Assembly: GCA_007922225.1 (NCBI GenBank)
Contig: ML679995.1
Location: 5,336,689 to 5,400,688, forward strand
DNA: 64,000 nt
Source of the DNA: Emydura subglobosa
Taxonomy: Eukaryota > Chordata > Testudines > Chelidae
Direction of reading: 5' to 3'
Shown: positions 55,862 through 64,000 of the stretch, piece by piece
How positions within the stretch are numbered: the stretch's first letter is position 1
Layout of the letters: the number at the start of each line of letters is the position of its first letter
The notes under the pieces: model-generated
Told to the model about the DNA's origin: nothing
Seen by the model: the letters and a program-made list of their open reading frames with translations, nothing else
Database searches by the model: none
Position numbers and translations under genes: made by a program

Positions 55862-56437
55862 TGTGGCGCTCCGGTACACACACACAAACAAACACAGAGT
55901 AGTCTTTAAAAATAGTAAGCTTTTTCTGGGCGCCACTTTCCATTAAAGAGGACTTACAGCCTATGAAAATTCATAAACTCTGCAGGCGTTTCCACGGCGA
56001 TTTGACGGCATAATCTCCTGTCATCTCCGCTTCTCGGTGACAATGACAAGAGGAAGATGGATTTATCAAATACGTAGTGACATGTTTATGACCCTGTTTT
56101 GCATAAGCAGGAACCTGAGCCAAAGGCTGTGATGCTTGAGATAGCAAGAGGGTTTTTATAAATATTGTGACAAGCTGAAGTGATATTTGGAAAAACATGA
56201 AAAAAATAGATATATGCTTCCCGTTTCTTTGAGCCAGGCTGCATTTCAGGGGAAAGAAAGTTTTTCTCCCTTACTTCACTACAGAGAAAATGAAAGCATA
56301 TTCTGCTCTCTTGCACATTGAAAAGTTTTCCATCCATCCCTTGTCATTCAGTCCCAGCCTCTGGCAGAGTTGGAATACAGTTCAGGCCAATACCTTATCC
56401 ATAATTCCTCTCAAAAAAAGGATAGATAAATTCTGCA
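55862..56437. other. Unassigned non-coding stretch
   Basis: No exon recognised. The reverse frames at 55971-56337 overlap each other and have no recognisable domain. Confidence 0.45.
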
Positions 56438-56657
56438 AATACTATGGCTAGACCACGTAATCAACAAAAAGATATTGGAAGTGACTGGAACTCAGCAAAT
56501 ACTATTCAGAGATCATCGGAAAGGGCACATTTTAAGAGATTCAGCAGGCAATGCATATTTATGGGCCCGGGATGGGAAAGTTGATGGCAGAACAACACGA
56601 GGCAGAAAAAGATGTTGGATGGATGATGTGGTATCCTGGGTGGATCAGAAGCAGTGA
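56438..56657 (+). pseudogene. Remnant of a LINE reverse-transcriptase C-terminus (RTE-like)
   Basis: The frame reads LDHVINKKILEVTG, then a GHILRD motif, then GKVDGRTTRGRKRCWMDDV and W, and ends at a stop at 56655-56657. The order -ITN-E-L--TG-, GH-LR-, GK--G-R-RGR-R--W-D- is typical of the C-terminus of RTE/BovB-like non-LTR endonuclease-reverse transcriptases. No ATG opens this frame, and the upstream RT and endonuclease domains are absent, so it is a ~70-codon fossil. It differs from the CR1 C-terminus seen elsewhere in the window. Another LINE clade with the same C-terminal motif is possible. Confidence 0.6.
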
Positions 56658-56919
56658 CGAGCAGAGGATTGTATAGAATGAGCTACTACCGTTGTAAACC
56701 TCCAGTAATGGAGATGCCACATACGGAGAAGAAAGGATTCATGTCTTTCTACTGTAGCATTCGGAGGCCATGTCCATAATCCAAGGCTCCACTGTGCCGT
56801 GCCAACACCAAGTTCTTGTGCCATATATCTTACAATCTACGCCCTTGAGCTCTATTTGTTATATTTATAGTGCACCCATCCCTACAGCATCTTCCCTCTG
56901 GTTTGTATGAGAACGATAC

Positions 56920-57003
56920 TTTGCACTTTTGTGGTGCCTTCCATCTGAGCATCTTAAACCACTCTCTAGATGTTTAACTGTACAGTTGTGGAAATCAAGG
57001 CTT
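56920..57003 (-). repeat. MIR-like SINE fragment
   Basis: CTTTTGTGGTGCCTTCCATC, TGAGCATCTTAAACCACTCT, then GTTGTGGAAATCAAGGCTTA. It ends where a family A element begins, so it may be truncated by that insertion. Confidence 0.5.
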
Positions 57004-57009
57004 AATGAG

Positions 57010-57297
57010 ATTTTGTCTACACGGCAGCTGGAGGTGTGACCGCAGCTCAGGTGTGCAGAGCTGTGCTAGCTTTAATCTAACGAGTGTGGCTAAAAAGAGC
57101 AGTGCAGGCCTGGTGGCACAGGTTTCAGTTCAGGCGGTACAAGCACGTTTGGATCCCTGGATATGTACTCCTATTACTAGCCTTCACTGGGGTCCATGCT
57201 GCCGCATCTTCACTGCTACTTCTAGCTGCACTAGCTAGATAATGCATGTCTACCCAAGATATGATGACACTTCTCATTACCATGTAGACATACCCCA
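57010..57297. repeat. Family A palindromic element
   Basis: Left end TTTTGTCTACACGGCAGCTG, then GAGGTGTGACCGCAGCTC. Right end TACCATGTAGACATACCCC. Internal GCTAAAAAGAGCAGTG near 57090 is matched by an inverted CACTGCTACTTCTAGC near 57212. Near full length at ~290 bp. Confidence 0.7.
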
Positions 57298-57395
57298 GGA
57301 GGCTGATTCTGCTCTGACACCGCTGTAAATCAGGATTAACTCCAGTGAAGTCAGTGAAATTGCAGTGATGTAAACCCATGATGAAAGCAGGCCCT
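57298..57395. repeat. Family C hairpin element
   Basis: GGCTGATTCTGCTCTGACAC, CGCTGTAAATCAGGATTAAC, TCCAGTGAAGTCAGTG and GATGTAAACCCATGATGAAA. Inverted arms around the CAGTGAAGTCAGTG core. It abuts the family A element. Confidence 0.6.
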
Positions 57396-57463
57396 TGCTC
57401 CCTCTTCCTGGCTTTGTCATTGGTTGTCCCACGGGTAAGTAACAGAGATGTGTAAAACACAGT

Positions 57464-57519
57464 GAAGCCAGTATAAATCCAGAGTCTTGCCACCAACTTG
57501 TTCTGGATTCACACTGGCA
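57464..57519. repeat. Family C hairpin element, short
   Basis: GCCAGTATAAATCCAGAG and TTCTGGATTCACACTGGC are inverted copies at the two ends, joined by about 20 bases. Confidence 0.65.
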
Positions 57520-57524
57520 TTCTC

Positions 57525-57647
57525 ATACTCCAGTTGAGGCTGCATCAGCGTGGAGTAAAGGGGAAGAATTACTTCTCGTGTCTTGCTTACAACACACCTG
57601 CTCATACAGCCCAGAATGATGTTTGCTTTTTTGATGTAATACTGTTG
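57525..57647 (-). repeat. CR1 LINE internal fragment, inverted arm
   Basis: The + strand reads ATACTCCAGTTGAGGCTGCA, GAAGAATTACTTCTCGTGTC and GCTTACAACACACCTGCTC. This is the reverse strand of a CR1 ORF2 segment. It is an inverted copy of the first ~110 bp of the CR1 that follows. Confidence 0.85.
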
Positions 57648-58250
57648 CAAAAAAAGCAAACAACATTCTGGGATGTATGAGCAGGAGTGTTGTAAGCAAG
57701 ACCTAAGAAGTAATTCTTCTGTTGCACTCCACACTGATACGGCCTCGACTGGAGTATTGGGTCAGTTCTGGGTGCCACAGTTCAGGAAAGATGTGGACAA
57801 ATTAGAGAAAGGCCGGAAGAGAGCAACAAAAAATATTAAATGTCTAGAAAACATGACCCATGAGGAAAGATTGGAAGAACTGGGTTTGTTTAGTTTGGAG
57901 AAGAGAAGGTAGGGGCGGGGGGACACCACATGATAACTATTTTCAATTACATAAAAGGTTGTTACAAGAAGGAGAGAGAAAAATTGTTCTTGTAAACCTC
58001 TGGGGATAGGACAAGAGAAAATAGGCTTAAATTGCAGGTTTAAGGTTGGACATTAGGAAAAACTTCCTAACGGTCAGGGTAGTTAAGCATAGGAACAAAT
58101 TACTTAGGGAGGTTGTGGAATCTCCATCACTGGAGGTTTATAAGAACCAGTTAGACAATCACCTGTCAGGGATGGTCTAGATAATACTTAGTCCTGCCTT
58201 GAGTGCATGGGACTGGACTAGAAAACCTCTCGAGGCCTCTATGATTTCAT
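57648..58250 (+). repeat. CR1 LINE, 3' ~600 bp with ORF2 C-terminus
   Basis: Starts CAAAAAAAGCAAACAACATT and ends at CTATGATTTCAT. The frame 57673-57912 encodes DKLEKGRKRATKNIKCLENM and HEERLEELGLFSLEKRR. The later part (GGACATTAGGAAAAACTTCC, AATCTCCATCACTGGAGGTT) carries the remaining C-terminal codons in another frame. Inactive. Confidence 0.92.
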
Positions 58251-58536
58251 AAGTGACCTCAGAATGTGTCCGAGATACTGTCTAAACAGACTGATAGAGA
58301 AAAGCATATGGCGAGTGCACAGATGTGTTTGTATCATAAGCGATCATCCAATAAAATCATAAGGACCAAGTTAGAAACACATACAGTATGGAAATAACAG
58401 CAGCTCAAAGAGAAAAAACAAAAACTATGCAATGCCCTGAATGTGTCTGTTTTCTCTACGATTCCATATTTTTGCCATTATTTATTCATTACACACACAA
58501 CTAGAAGGAGAGAATAAGACAGCAAATATTTGAGTG
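58251..58536. other. Unassigned non-coding stretch
   Basis: Nothing recognised. Confidence 0.4.
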
Positions 58537-58559
58537 GATGGATGGATGGATAGATAGAT
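58537..58559. repeat. (GGAT)n(AGAT)n microsatellite
   Basis: GGATGGATGGATGGATAGATAGAT-type run. Confidence 0.9.
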
Positions 58560-58871
58560 CTGGAATGCTGAACATGAAATATGATCTTTATTTTAAGTTT
58601 GTTCTGGTTTTTTTCCTCCAGACAAATGTATTAATTAAATGACCCTTCTTTAGAATTACATAGAAAGGAGAGTTCACCACCTTTATTGAACCAACCTGTA
58701 AAACTAGAGCAAAATCAGCTTCTCTGTTGTTCTCTCTAAATGATTTTTCCATTGCATTTCACATCTTATCGGGGACTTGTTTGGGCTTGAAGCTCCATAG
58801 CTTTTTCTGTAGGTCAGTTCAATAAGGTGCTCAAAGCTGCTTTTCTCTCCATTGATTGGGTTGTTGGAGAT

Positions 58872-58877
<6 letters not shown>
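58560..58877. other. Unassigned non-coding stretch
   Basis: AT-rich and featureless. The reverse frame 58704-59198 (164 aa) passes through the CA repeat and is an artefact of it. Confidence 0.45.
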
Positions 58878-58920
<43 letters not shown>

Positions 58921-58926
58921 CACACA
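58878..58926. repeat. (CA)n microsatellite
   Basis: About 24 CA units with a single G interruption at 58914. The longest uninterrupted dinucleotide tract in the sequenced part of the window. Confidence 0.98.
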
Positions 58927-59404
58927 GTGGAAAATATAAATATTCTCATTCTGATTCCATCAGGAGAATTCTGTCTCTTAAACAGGATCCATTCTGTTGT
59001 ATAATTTAACATAATGCAAATAAATAAGACAATAACAAAAACAACACCCAGAACGGACCCCCTCTTCTTCAGTAAGCTTAGATTGGACTGGGGTAAAGGT
59101 TTGGGGGAAGGTTCAGATCTTAGTTCTAGTACCAATGAGAAACTTGCTACACTTGAGGGGTAAACTTGAGTAGAATTTACATTTCCGACATCTGTCACTT
59201 GGTTAGCAAAACTGGCAAACTTCCACCTCTTCTCTTTTGGCTTATTTGTTTTGTTTTGTTTTCAGACCACGAGCTCCTTTAGGGTGTGTTCCTGCTTCTC
59301 TTGCGTTTAGAATTCTCCAAACATCGTGGTTGCTACTTTCTCATGGTTACTTATTATCTGCGTATGGTAGCACCTATAATGCCCGAGGTGCTTGAAGACA
59401 TTCG
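58927..59404. other. Unassigned non-coding stretch
   Basis: No exon or firm repeat recognised. Confidence 0.4.
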
Positions 59405-59711
59405 AGGTATGTCTATACTGCAGCAGGGAGCATGGCTCCTCGGTCGACAGACATGCTGTAGCTCCACTTGAACTAGCGTGCTAAAAATAGCAGTGTAGAT
59501 TTTGCAGCGTGAGCAGCACACGGGGCAGCTCAGACTAGCCATCTGAGTTCGGACCAAGGGGTTGGCTGGGCTTGTACTCAGATAGGTAGCCCAAGCTGCC
59601 GCCTGCACCATCATGTCCACACTGCTATTTTCAGTGCACTAGCTCGAGTGAAGATAGCACAGTCTGCCTACATAGTCTGGGAGGCACTCTGCTAGCTGCA
59701 GTATAGACTTA
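59405..59711. repeat. Family A palindromic element, near complete
   Basis: Left end GAGGTATGTCTATACTGCAG and right end GCTAGCTGCAGTATAGACTT are inverted copies. GCTAAAAATAGCAGTGTAGA at 59480 pairs with CCACACTGCTATTTTCAGTG at 59616. About 307 bp, non-coding. The overlapping reverse frame (88 aa) is a chance frame. Confidence 0.75.
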
Positions 59712-60839
59712 AATCAGGGACAAGCCTTAACACAAGCAACTCAGAAATAAGGACGGACAGATGGACAGAGTTTGGGAGAAGGGAACAGCAAGTGAAGACT
59801 TTTAGACAAGTCAATTAGATTAACTGTGGGCATTTTCCTATGCAATGCTTCGCATCCCCCAGCCCCTGTTTTCATATAGGATCCACCACGCACACCACCG
59901 CTTCACACAAATAACAGGCCCTGCAGCAACGGGTCGGGTCACGGAAATGGAATTTCCCGTCAGGATGAAATACCACAGCCCAGCCTGTACCGTATACAAC
60001 ATTCCTCCCCGCCTTCCCAATATCCCAAGTGGCCAAATCTGAAATGGCTATAGCTCTAAATGGAAGTCACCTTTCTTTTTAGGCATTTGTAAAAATTTCA
60101 TATCTCCAGGTGACTGATTATACATTTTATCTGTTACATTATATTCCACCCCCTCCACCCAACAGCTTTATACAAGACTCCTACAATTTCTGTGGGGAAT
60201 GTTTTTGCAATAGAACTCTGTTGTCTAATGGGATTTCCACCAGCATTTGGCATATTTCCTGGCATTTCACCCTTCATATTATAATTTATAGTGTAATGTA
60301 TTTTTTTCATATCACACTATAACATAAATTATTGCCAGTTTGTCCTTAGCTCTCAAGGAGACAATCTAGGGCTGCAGAAAAAGAGAGGAAGCTCCCAATG
60401 TATTGAGAAAAACAGCAGAGAAGCAAGGGGGGAGGAGAAATGATTACAAGCACCATTAGCAGGTAAAGGAAATCCATTTACAGGACTAAAAAGTCTGCCC
60501 AGGGCAAAATAAATTAAGTACAATAAAAAAGGACAGATTTTGTCCTATTCGGTATGTATTTGGTTGAAGACTTTGCTTCACCCTAAGATATATTGGCGAG
60601 TCTCATATACTTGAGATATACAGGAAAATCTGAAAAGAAGACAAAACTACTATATTTTAAAGTTTCCTTATCTGTGTTGCTAATAACCCCTCCGGTGACT
60701 AAGAAATGAAAGCACTCTAAACATTGCTCTGAGGCTCTTTATTCATTTTTGCATCTCATTCAGCCTGGAGAGTGAAATTATACTGGACAGTTTCACTGTC
60801 TGTCGTATGATTAATATTATGGTGGTATCTGGATCGTGC
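59712..60839. other. Unassigned non-coding stretch
   Basis: Contains an imperfect AT-rich hairpin at about 60279-60333 (ATAATTTATAGTG against CACTATAACATAAATTAT). Otherwise nothing recognised. Confidence 0.45.
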
Positions 60840-61110
60840 CAGATGCTAAACACATAGCAAGAGACAGTCCCATTTTACAGGTGGGAAACTGAGGCTCAGG
60901 GAGATCAGGAGGCATATTGTCAGCTGGTCTGAGCCGTAATAGTTCTATTGACCTCAGTGGAGTTAGACAGTTCCCAACACTTGAGGATCTGCTCCTAAAT
61001 GGCCTGTCCAAAGTCAGGCAGGAGGTCTGGGTGATGCTTGAGTCTTGACACTGATCCTCTGAGTCTTAGCCCAACGCTTTAACCACAAGGCCATCCTTGC
61101 TCTTTCACTA
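60840..61110 (-). repeat. MIR-like SINE split by a family C hairpin
   Basis: Left piece: CAGTCCCATTTTACAGGTGG, then GAAACTGAGGCTCAGGGAGA. Right piece from about 61001: GGCCTGTCCAAAGTCAGGCA, GGAGGTCTGGGTGATGCTTG and ACGCTTTAACCACAAGGCCA TCC. The two pieces form a normal reverse MIR once the insert is removed. Confidence 0.75.
60913..61000. mobile_element. Family C hairpin inserted in a MIR
   Basis: TTGTCAGCTGGTCTGAGCC, core TTCTATTGACCTCAGTGGAG and right end CACTTGAGGATCTGCTCC. It lies exactly inside the MIR, between the GAGATCA and TGGCCTGTCCAAAG segments, so the hairpin family behaves as a mobile unit. Boundaries are good to within a few bases only. Confidence 0.6.
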
Positions 61111-61768
61111 ATAATTATTGTTAATTATTTATAGTACAATGCAGCCGAATGGGGGATCAGGATCCCATTGGGTTGGAAGCTGTGCCGACTTTTACAACCC
61201 AGATCAGTTTCCCTTGCGGGTCTTCTTGCATTAGGTTAGTACAACACAGGCATATTTGTTTTTCTGCCACTTCAGGGGATATGTTTTAAATAATAATACA
61301 AAGAAGCTAGTTGGGAGTAGAATCCATCACAGCTTCACAGGCAAACACCCTCTAGCCCTACTCAGCCCGTCCCCATCACCCAAGAGAACAGACGGCCTTT
61401 AGAGCATGCTGCCAGGTTCACAAATCCAGGCTTGGCTGGACCAAATCAAACGGCCTTTTGAAAAATGCCCGGTGAGCAGCCCCTCCCTGTTTAAGCGAAG
61501 CAACTCCAGCTCCGGGGCCTTCACTCAGAGCTGGAGAGAGGAAGTCTTGGAGGTAAACTTTTATAGATTCAAAACACGTCCGAACGTAGGGGTTAAAACC
61601 AACGCTTGAAAACTCCTCCCGTAAACCAACAGGCAGCCAGTGTGGATGGTAGAAGTGCTGGTGGCATGTTCTTCCAGAATGAAATGCCACACAGTAGGTG
61701 ACCTTTTTGCATGAGGGTGGTCTCAGGATGTACCCCCGAGAGAAAGCAATAGAACAATCCAGTCTCCA
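61111..61768. other. Unassigned non-coding stretch
   Basis: No exon or firm repeat recognised. Confidence 0.4.
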
Positions 61769-62234
61769 GGGGTCTGTCTTCACTGCAGAGTTAGCCCAGC
61801 TGACTGGCAGGTTAGCCTGGGCCAAATCTGAGCAGCCACAGTGCAAAGCCCTACTCCAGTTACTGTGTCCTCGCTGGTGCTGCAGTCCTGTCGTGTGGTG
61901 CTGGGACTTGAAGGGCATATCCCATGCTTCTGTATGCTGCACTCCCATGAGCACACGAGGACTGTTTCCCATTGGATTGTGGGAGAACTGCATCCATCTT
62001 TCTGGACACACATGGAGGGAATTGTGGGAAGGCACTGGAGGACTATTAGCCCTCAGGTGGTTTAGTCTTGTCCTCATTGCAAAGTAGATGGGCCCCAGCC
62101 TGAGTGACTGTAGATCTGGGGCTCTAACCTGCACTCCCTAGCCAGGCCAGCTAGCGTGATTTGAAAGCACCACCAAGTGTGGTTTTTGTGTGTGGACAGG
62201 AGATGGGTAGGGGCAACACCCGGGCTAACTCCAG
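61769..62234. repeat. Long palindromic element (family P-like)
   Basis: Left end GGGTCTGTCTTCACTGCAGA with GTTAGCCC. The matching GGGCTAACTCC at the right is followed by unrelated sequence, so the right terminus is lost. Internal blocks: GGAATTGTGGGAAGGCACTG, GAGGACTATTAGCCCTCAG and GCTCTAACCTGCACTCCC. Frames of 129-238 codons cross it on both strands because it is GC-rich; they show no domain. Confidence 0.55.
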
Positions 62235-62574
62235 GTGATTGAGGCATTGCTCACGGTCAGCTGAACAAAGGTCCTGAACAGCAGGTCTCGCCTGCGTGGA
62301 GGAGCGACGTGAACGGGTTGTGCATTCCCATAGGAGCCGCATCCAGTTCCCACTGAAAGCAATGGGAGTCTTTCTGTGGGCTCTGTCAGGAGCTGGGTTG
62401 AGCTGACATACAGGAATGCTCTCCACCACCGGCAGTGGCCTGATGGTAGGAAGAATAGACTGGTTTGCTAAAGAGGAGTCCTGACATCTCTGGTGATGGG
62501 AGCTCAGAGTAAGTGAAAGCCCCTTTCCCCATTCCAAAGAGGCCAGACGGCTGTACCATCTGCTGCACAATCAG

Positions 62575-62625
62575 AGCCTGATCCAAAGCCCATTGAAGTG
62601 AGTGGAAAGGCTTTGGATCAGGTCC
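62575..62625. repeat. Short perfect-arm hairpin (family C-like)
   Basis: GCCTGATCCAAAGCC and GGCTTTGGATCAGG are nearly perfect inverted arms around CATTGAAGTGAGTGGAAA. Confidence 0.7.
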
Positions 62626-63204
62626 TGTCTGGACAGATTTCCCTCTTCACCCTCCCTCCCTTCTGCAGCTGAAGTGAAGGCAAGAGGTTAAAATATATCA
62701 GAAACGCTCCAGCTGCAATAATCTCTGCCACTTGTGCAGGATTTACACTCTGCAGTCGCTGGATTACTCCTATAATCAGCTCAGAGAAAATAAAATAAAA
62801 ACAAACAGGCATTCCTCCCCCCCTTCTCCCCATGCTCTCGCATTTCACTCCTCTGTTGCCACTCTACTTCCTCCTGGACCACTCATCTGTTCCTAATCTC
62901 CAGCATCCCACTAACTCTCCTGCCGTCTCGCCCCCTGCCTAGTGCCACTCAAAGGTTTCATTTAGCAACTGTGCTCTGTGCCTTCTTGGATTGTCACTCT
63001 CTGGCACTGTGCACCGTGGATGCTCTGGTGTTCCTGAAAGCCTACTTCCATTCCTGCCATCCTCTACCCTTTGGAGGTCCTTTGCCCCTTTATTTCCATT
63101 TAAAATCATTTTCCACTTAGGAATAAGATAGGCTGGAATCAAATCCCCAGATCCAAATTCCAGGCATATTCAAATGACAAAGCCAGATAATTTCAGCTGC
63201 AGGT
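62626..63204. other. Unassigned non-coding stretch
   Basis: C/T-rich patches at 62815-62935. No exon or mobile element recognised. Confidence 0.4.
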
Positions 63205-63302
63205 GTTTTAGGGCAGACACTGTACTTGCCTTTTTGTCCTTATATACAGCTTGGCATGCAGTCCATGCTTAACAAACAAAGGTAAGAAAAAGAATAACAA
63301 TA
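63205..63302 (+). repeat. L2-like LINE/SINE 3' end
   Basis: TTTAGGGCAGACACTGTACT, TATATACAGCTTGGCATGCA and GTCCATGCTTAACAAACAAA, then an AAAAAGAATAACAAT tail. Confidence 0.55.
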
Positions 63303-63404
63303 TAGTAATCAGTAATCAGTCATTTTGCCAGTGACATCTTTCTTTTATGATGGATTGAACATATCTCCCCAGATCCAAACACCTCCAATAATGATAAAAG
63401 CCAG

Positions 63405-63480
63405 CTATTATATAGCTCTTCTCATCAGTAGGTCTCACAGCACTTTGCTAAGGAAGGATCATTAGTCCCATTTTACAGAA
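63405..63480 (-). repeat. MIR-like SINE interrupted by CR1
   Basis: GCTATTATATAGCTCTTCTC, CACAGCACTTTGCTAAGGAA and TTAGTCCCATTTTACAGAA. The SINE breaks off in the middle of its core exactly where the CR1 3' end starts, so the CR1 probably inserted here. The other half would lie beyond the window. Confidence 0.65.
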
Positions 63481-63483
63481 CAT

Positions 63484-64000
63484 AAAATCATAGAAGATCG
63501 GGGTTGGAAGAGATCTTAGGAGGTCATCCAGTCCAATCCCCTGCTCAAAGCAGGACCAACCCCAACTAAATCATCCCAGCCAGGGCTTTGTCAAGCCGCA
63601 CCTTATAAATCTCTAAGGATGGAGATTCCGCCACCTCCCTAGGTAACCCATTCCAGTGCTTCACCACCCTCCTGGGGAAAAAGTTTTTCCTAATATCCAA
63701 CCTAGACCTCCTCCACTGCAACTCAAGACCATTGCTCCTTGTTCTGTCATCTGCCACCATTGAGAACAACCTAGCTCCATCCTCTTTGGAAACCCCCTTC
63801 AGGTAGTTAAAGGCTGCTATCAAATCCCCCCTCATTCTTCTCTTGTGCAGACTAAAGAAACCTTGTTCACTCAGCCTCTCCTCATAAATCATGTGCTCCA
63901 GCCCCCTAATCATTTCTGTTGGACTCTTTCCAATTTGTCCACATCCTTTCTGAAGTAGGGGGCTCAAAACTGGACACAATACTCCAGATATGGCCTCACT
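63484..64000 (-). repeat. CR1 LINE with long ORF2 C-terminal frame, continues past the edge
   Basis: The + strand starts AAAATCATAGAAGATCGGGG and runs to the window edge. The reverse frame 63566-63979 is open for 137 codons and encodes AAFNYLKGVSKEDGARLFSM, VADDRTRSNGLELQWRRSRL, then RKNFFPRRVVKHWNGLPREV and AESPSLEIYKVRLDK. This is the best preserved LINE frame in the window. The ORF2 reverse-transcriptase domain, if present, lies outside. Reverse orientation, so the 5' end is to the right. Confidence 0.95.

Noticed and set aside
58704..59198. 164-codon reverse frame with a CVCVCV stretch
   Set aside because: The stretch is the CA microsatellite at 58878-58926 read in frame, and the rest shows no domain.
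61418..62134. 238-codon reverse frame
   Set aside because: It lies largely over a GC-rich palindromic repeat that also gives long frames on the other strand. No domain is seen.
1..64000. CRISPR arrays, operons, bacterial defence or phage genes
   Set aside because: Regularly spaced repeats, packed genes and ribosome-binding sites are absent. The repeats present are vertebrate retroelements and MITE-like palindromes.

Overview
The window is non-coding nuclear DNA of an amniote, most likely a turtle, with a crocodilian as the main alternative. This rests on the repeats: many CR1/L3-type LINE fragments carrying the C-terminal peptide typical of sauropsid CR1 ORF2 (RLDIRKNFF, KHWN-LPREVVESPS), MIR-like SINEs, L2-like 3' ends, and a dense crop of short palindromic (MITE-like) elements of the kind I recall from turtle and crocodile genomes. 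No protein-coding exon, rRNA, tRNA or CRISPR array could be supported. Most open reading frames are chance frames, frames through microsatellites, or pieces of dead LINEs. No bacterial or viral gene system is visible.

Working names used below: family A = ~250-310 bp elements with GTATGTCTACAC-type ends; family B = T/A-rich elements starting ATAGAGCYGG and ending near ACCAGCTT; family C = ~60-120 bp hairpins built around CTTCAATGGGA and GTGTAAATC; family D = hairpins built around GGTGCTGAGCACC; family E = hairpins built around TTTTCAAAAGTG and GACTTAGGAG; family F = elements with TATACCAGTATAACT motifs; family P = longer GC-richer palindromes with CAGCTGACTC cores. Family assignments come from memory and internal comparison, not a database search.

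Layout. 1-16.8 kb: mostly unique sequence with scattered LINE 3' ends, family A copies at 3.0, 5.3 and 11.3 kb, and a nested insertion at 11.6 kb. 16.8-22.5 kb: SINE and CR1 tails, a 60-bp-period minisatellite at 18.0 kb, and a CpG-retaining, repeat-free block at 18.24-18.80 kb that looks like a conserved regulatory element. 22.5-36.7 kb: mostly unique sequence, a candidate enhancer at 29.9-30.3 kb, and a long L3/CR1 tail at 34.4-35.1 kb. 36.75-37.15 kb: a 400-N assembly gap inside dinucleotide repeats. 37.2-49.9 kb: a family B copy inside an old CR1, two interrupted or adjacent SINEs, palindromes, another candidate enhancer at 44.5-44.7 kb, and two head-to-head LINEs at 45.1-46.2 kb. 51-64 kb: the most repeat-dense part, with CR1 copies, families A, C, D, E, F and P, a second 418-bp family B copy inside a family D hairpin, an RTE-like LINE remnant at 56.4 kb, a 110-bp CR1 inverted repeat at 57.5-57.8 kb, and a long CR1 running off the right edge.

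The most interesting observations are the paired 418-bp family B insertions with apparent short target duplications, several SINEs and repeats interrupted by palindromic elements, the CR1 foldback, and four unique blocks rich in homeodomain, SOX, POU or TCF-like motifs that may be developmental enhancers in a gene desert or a large intron.
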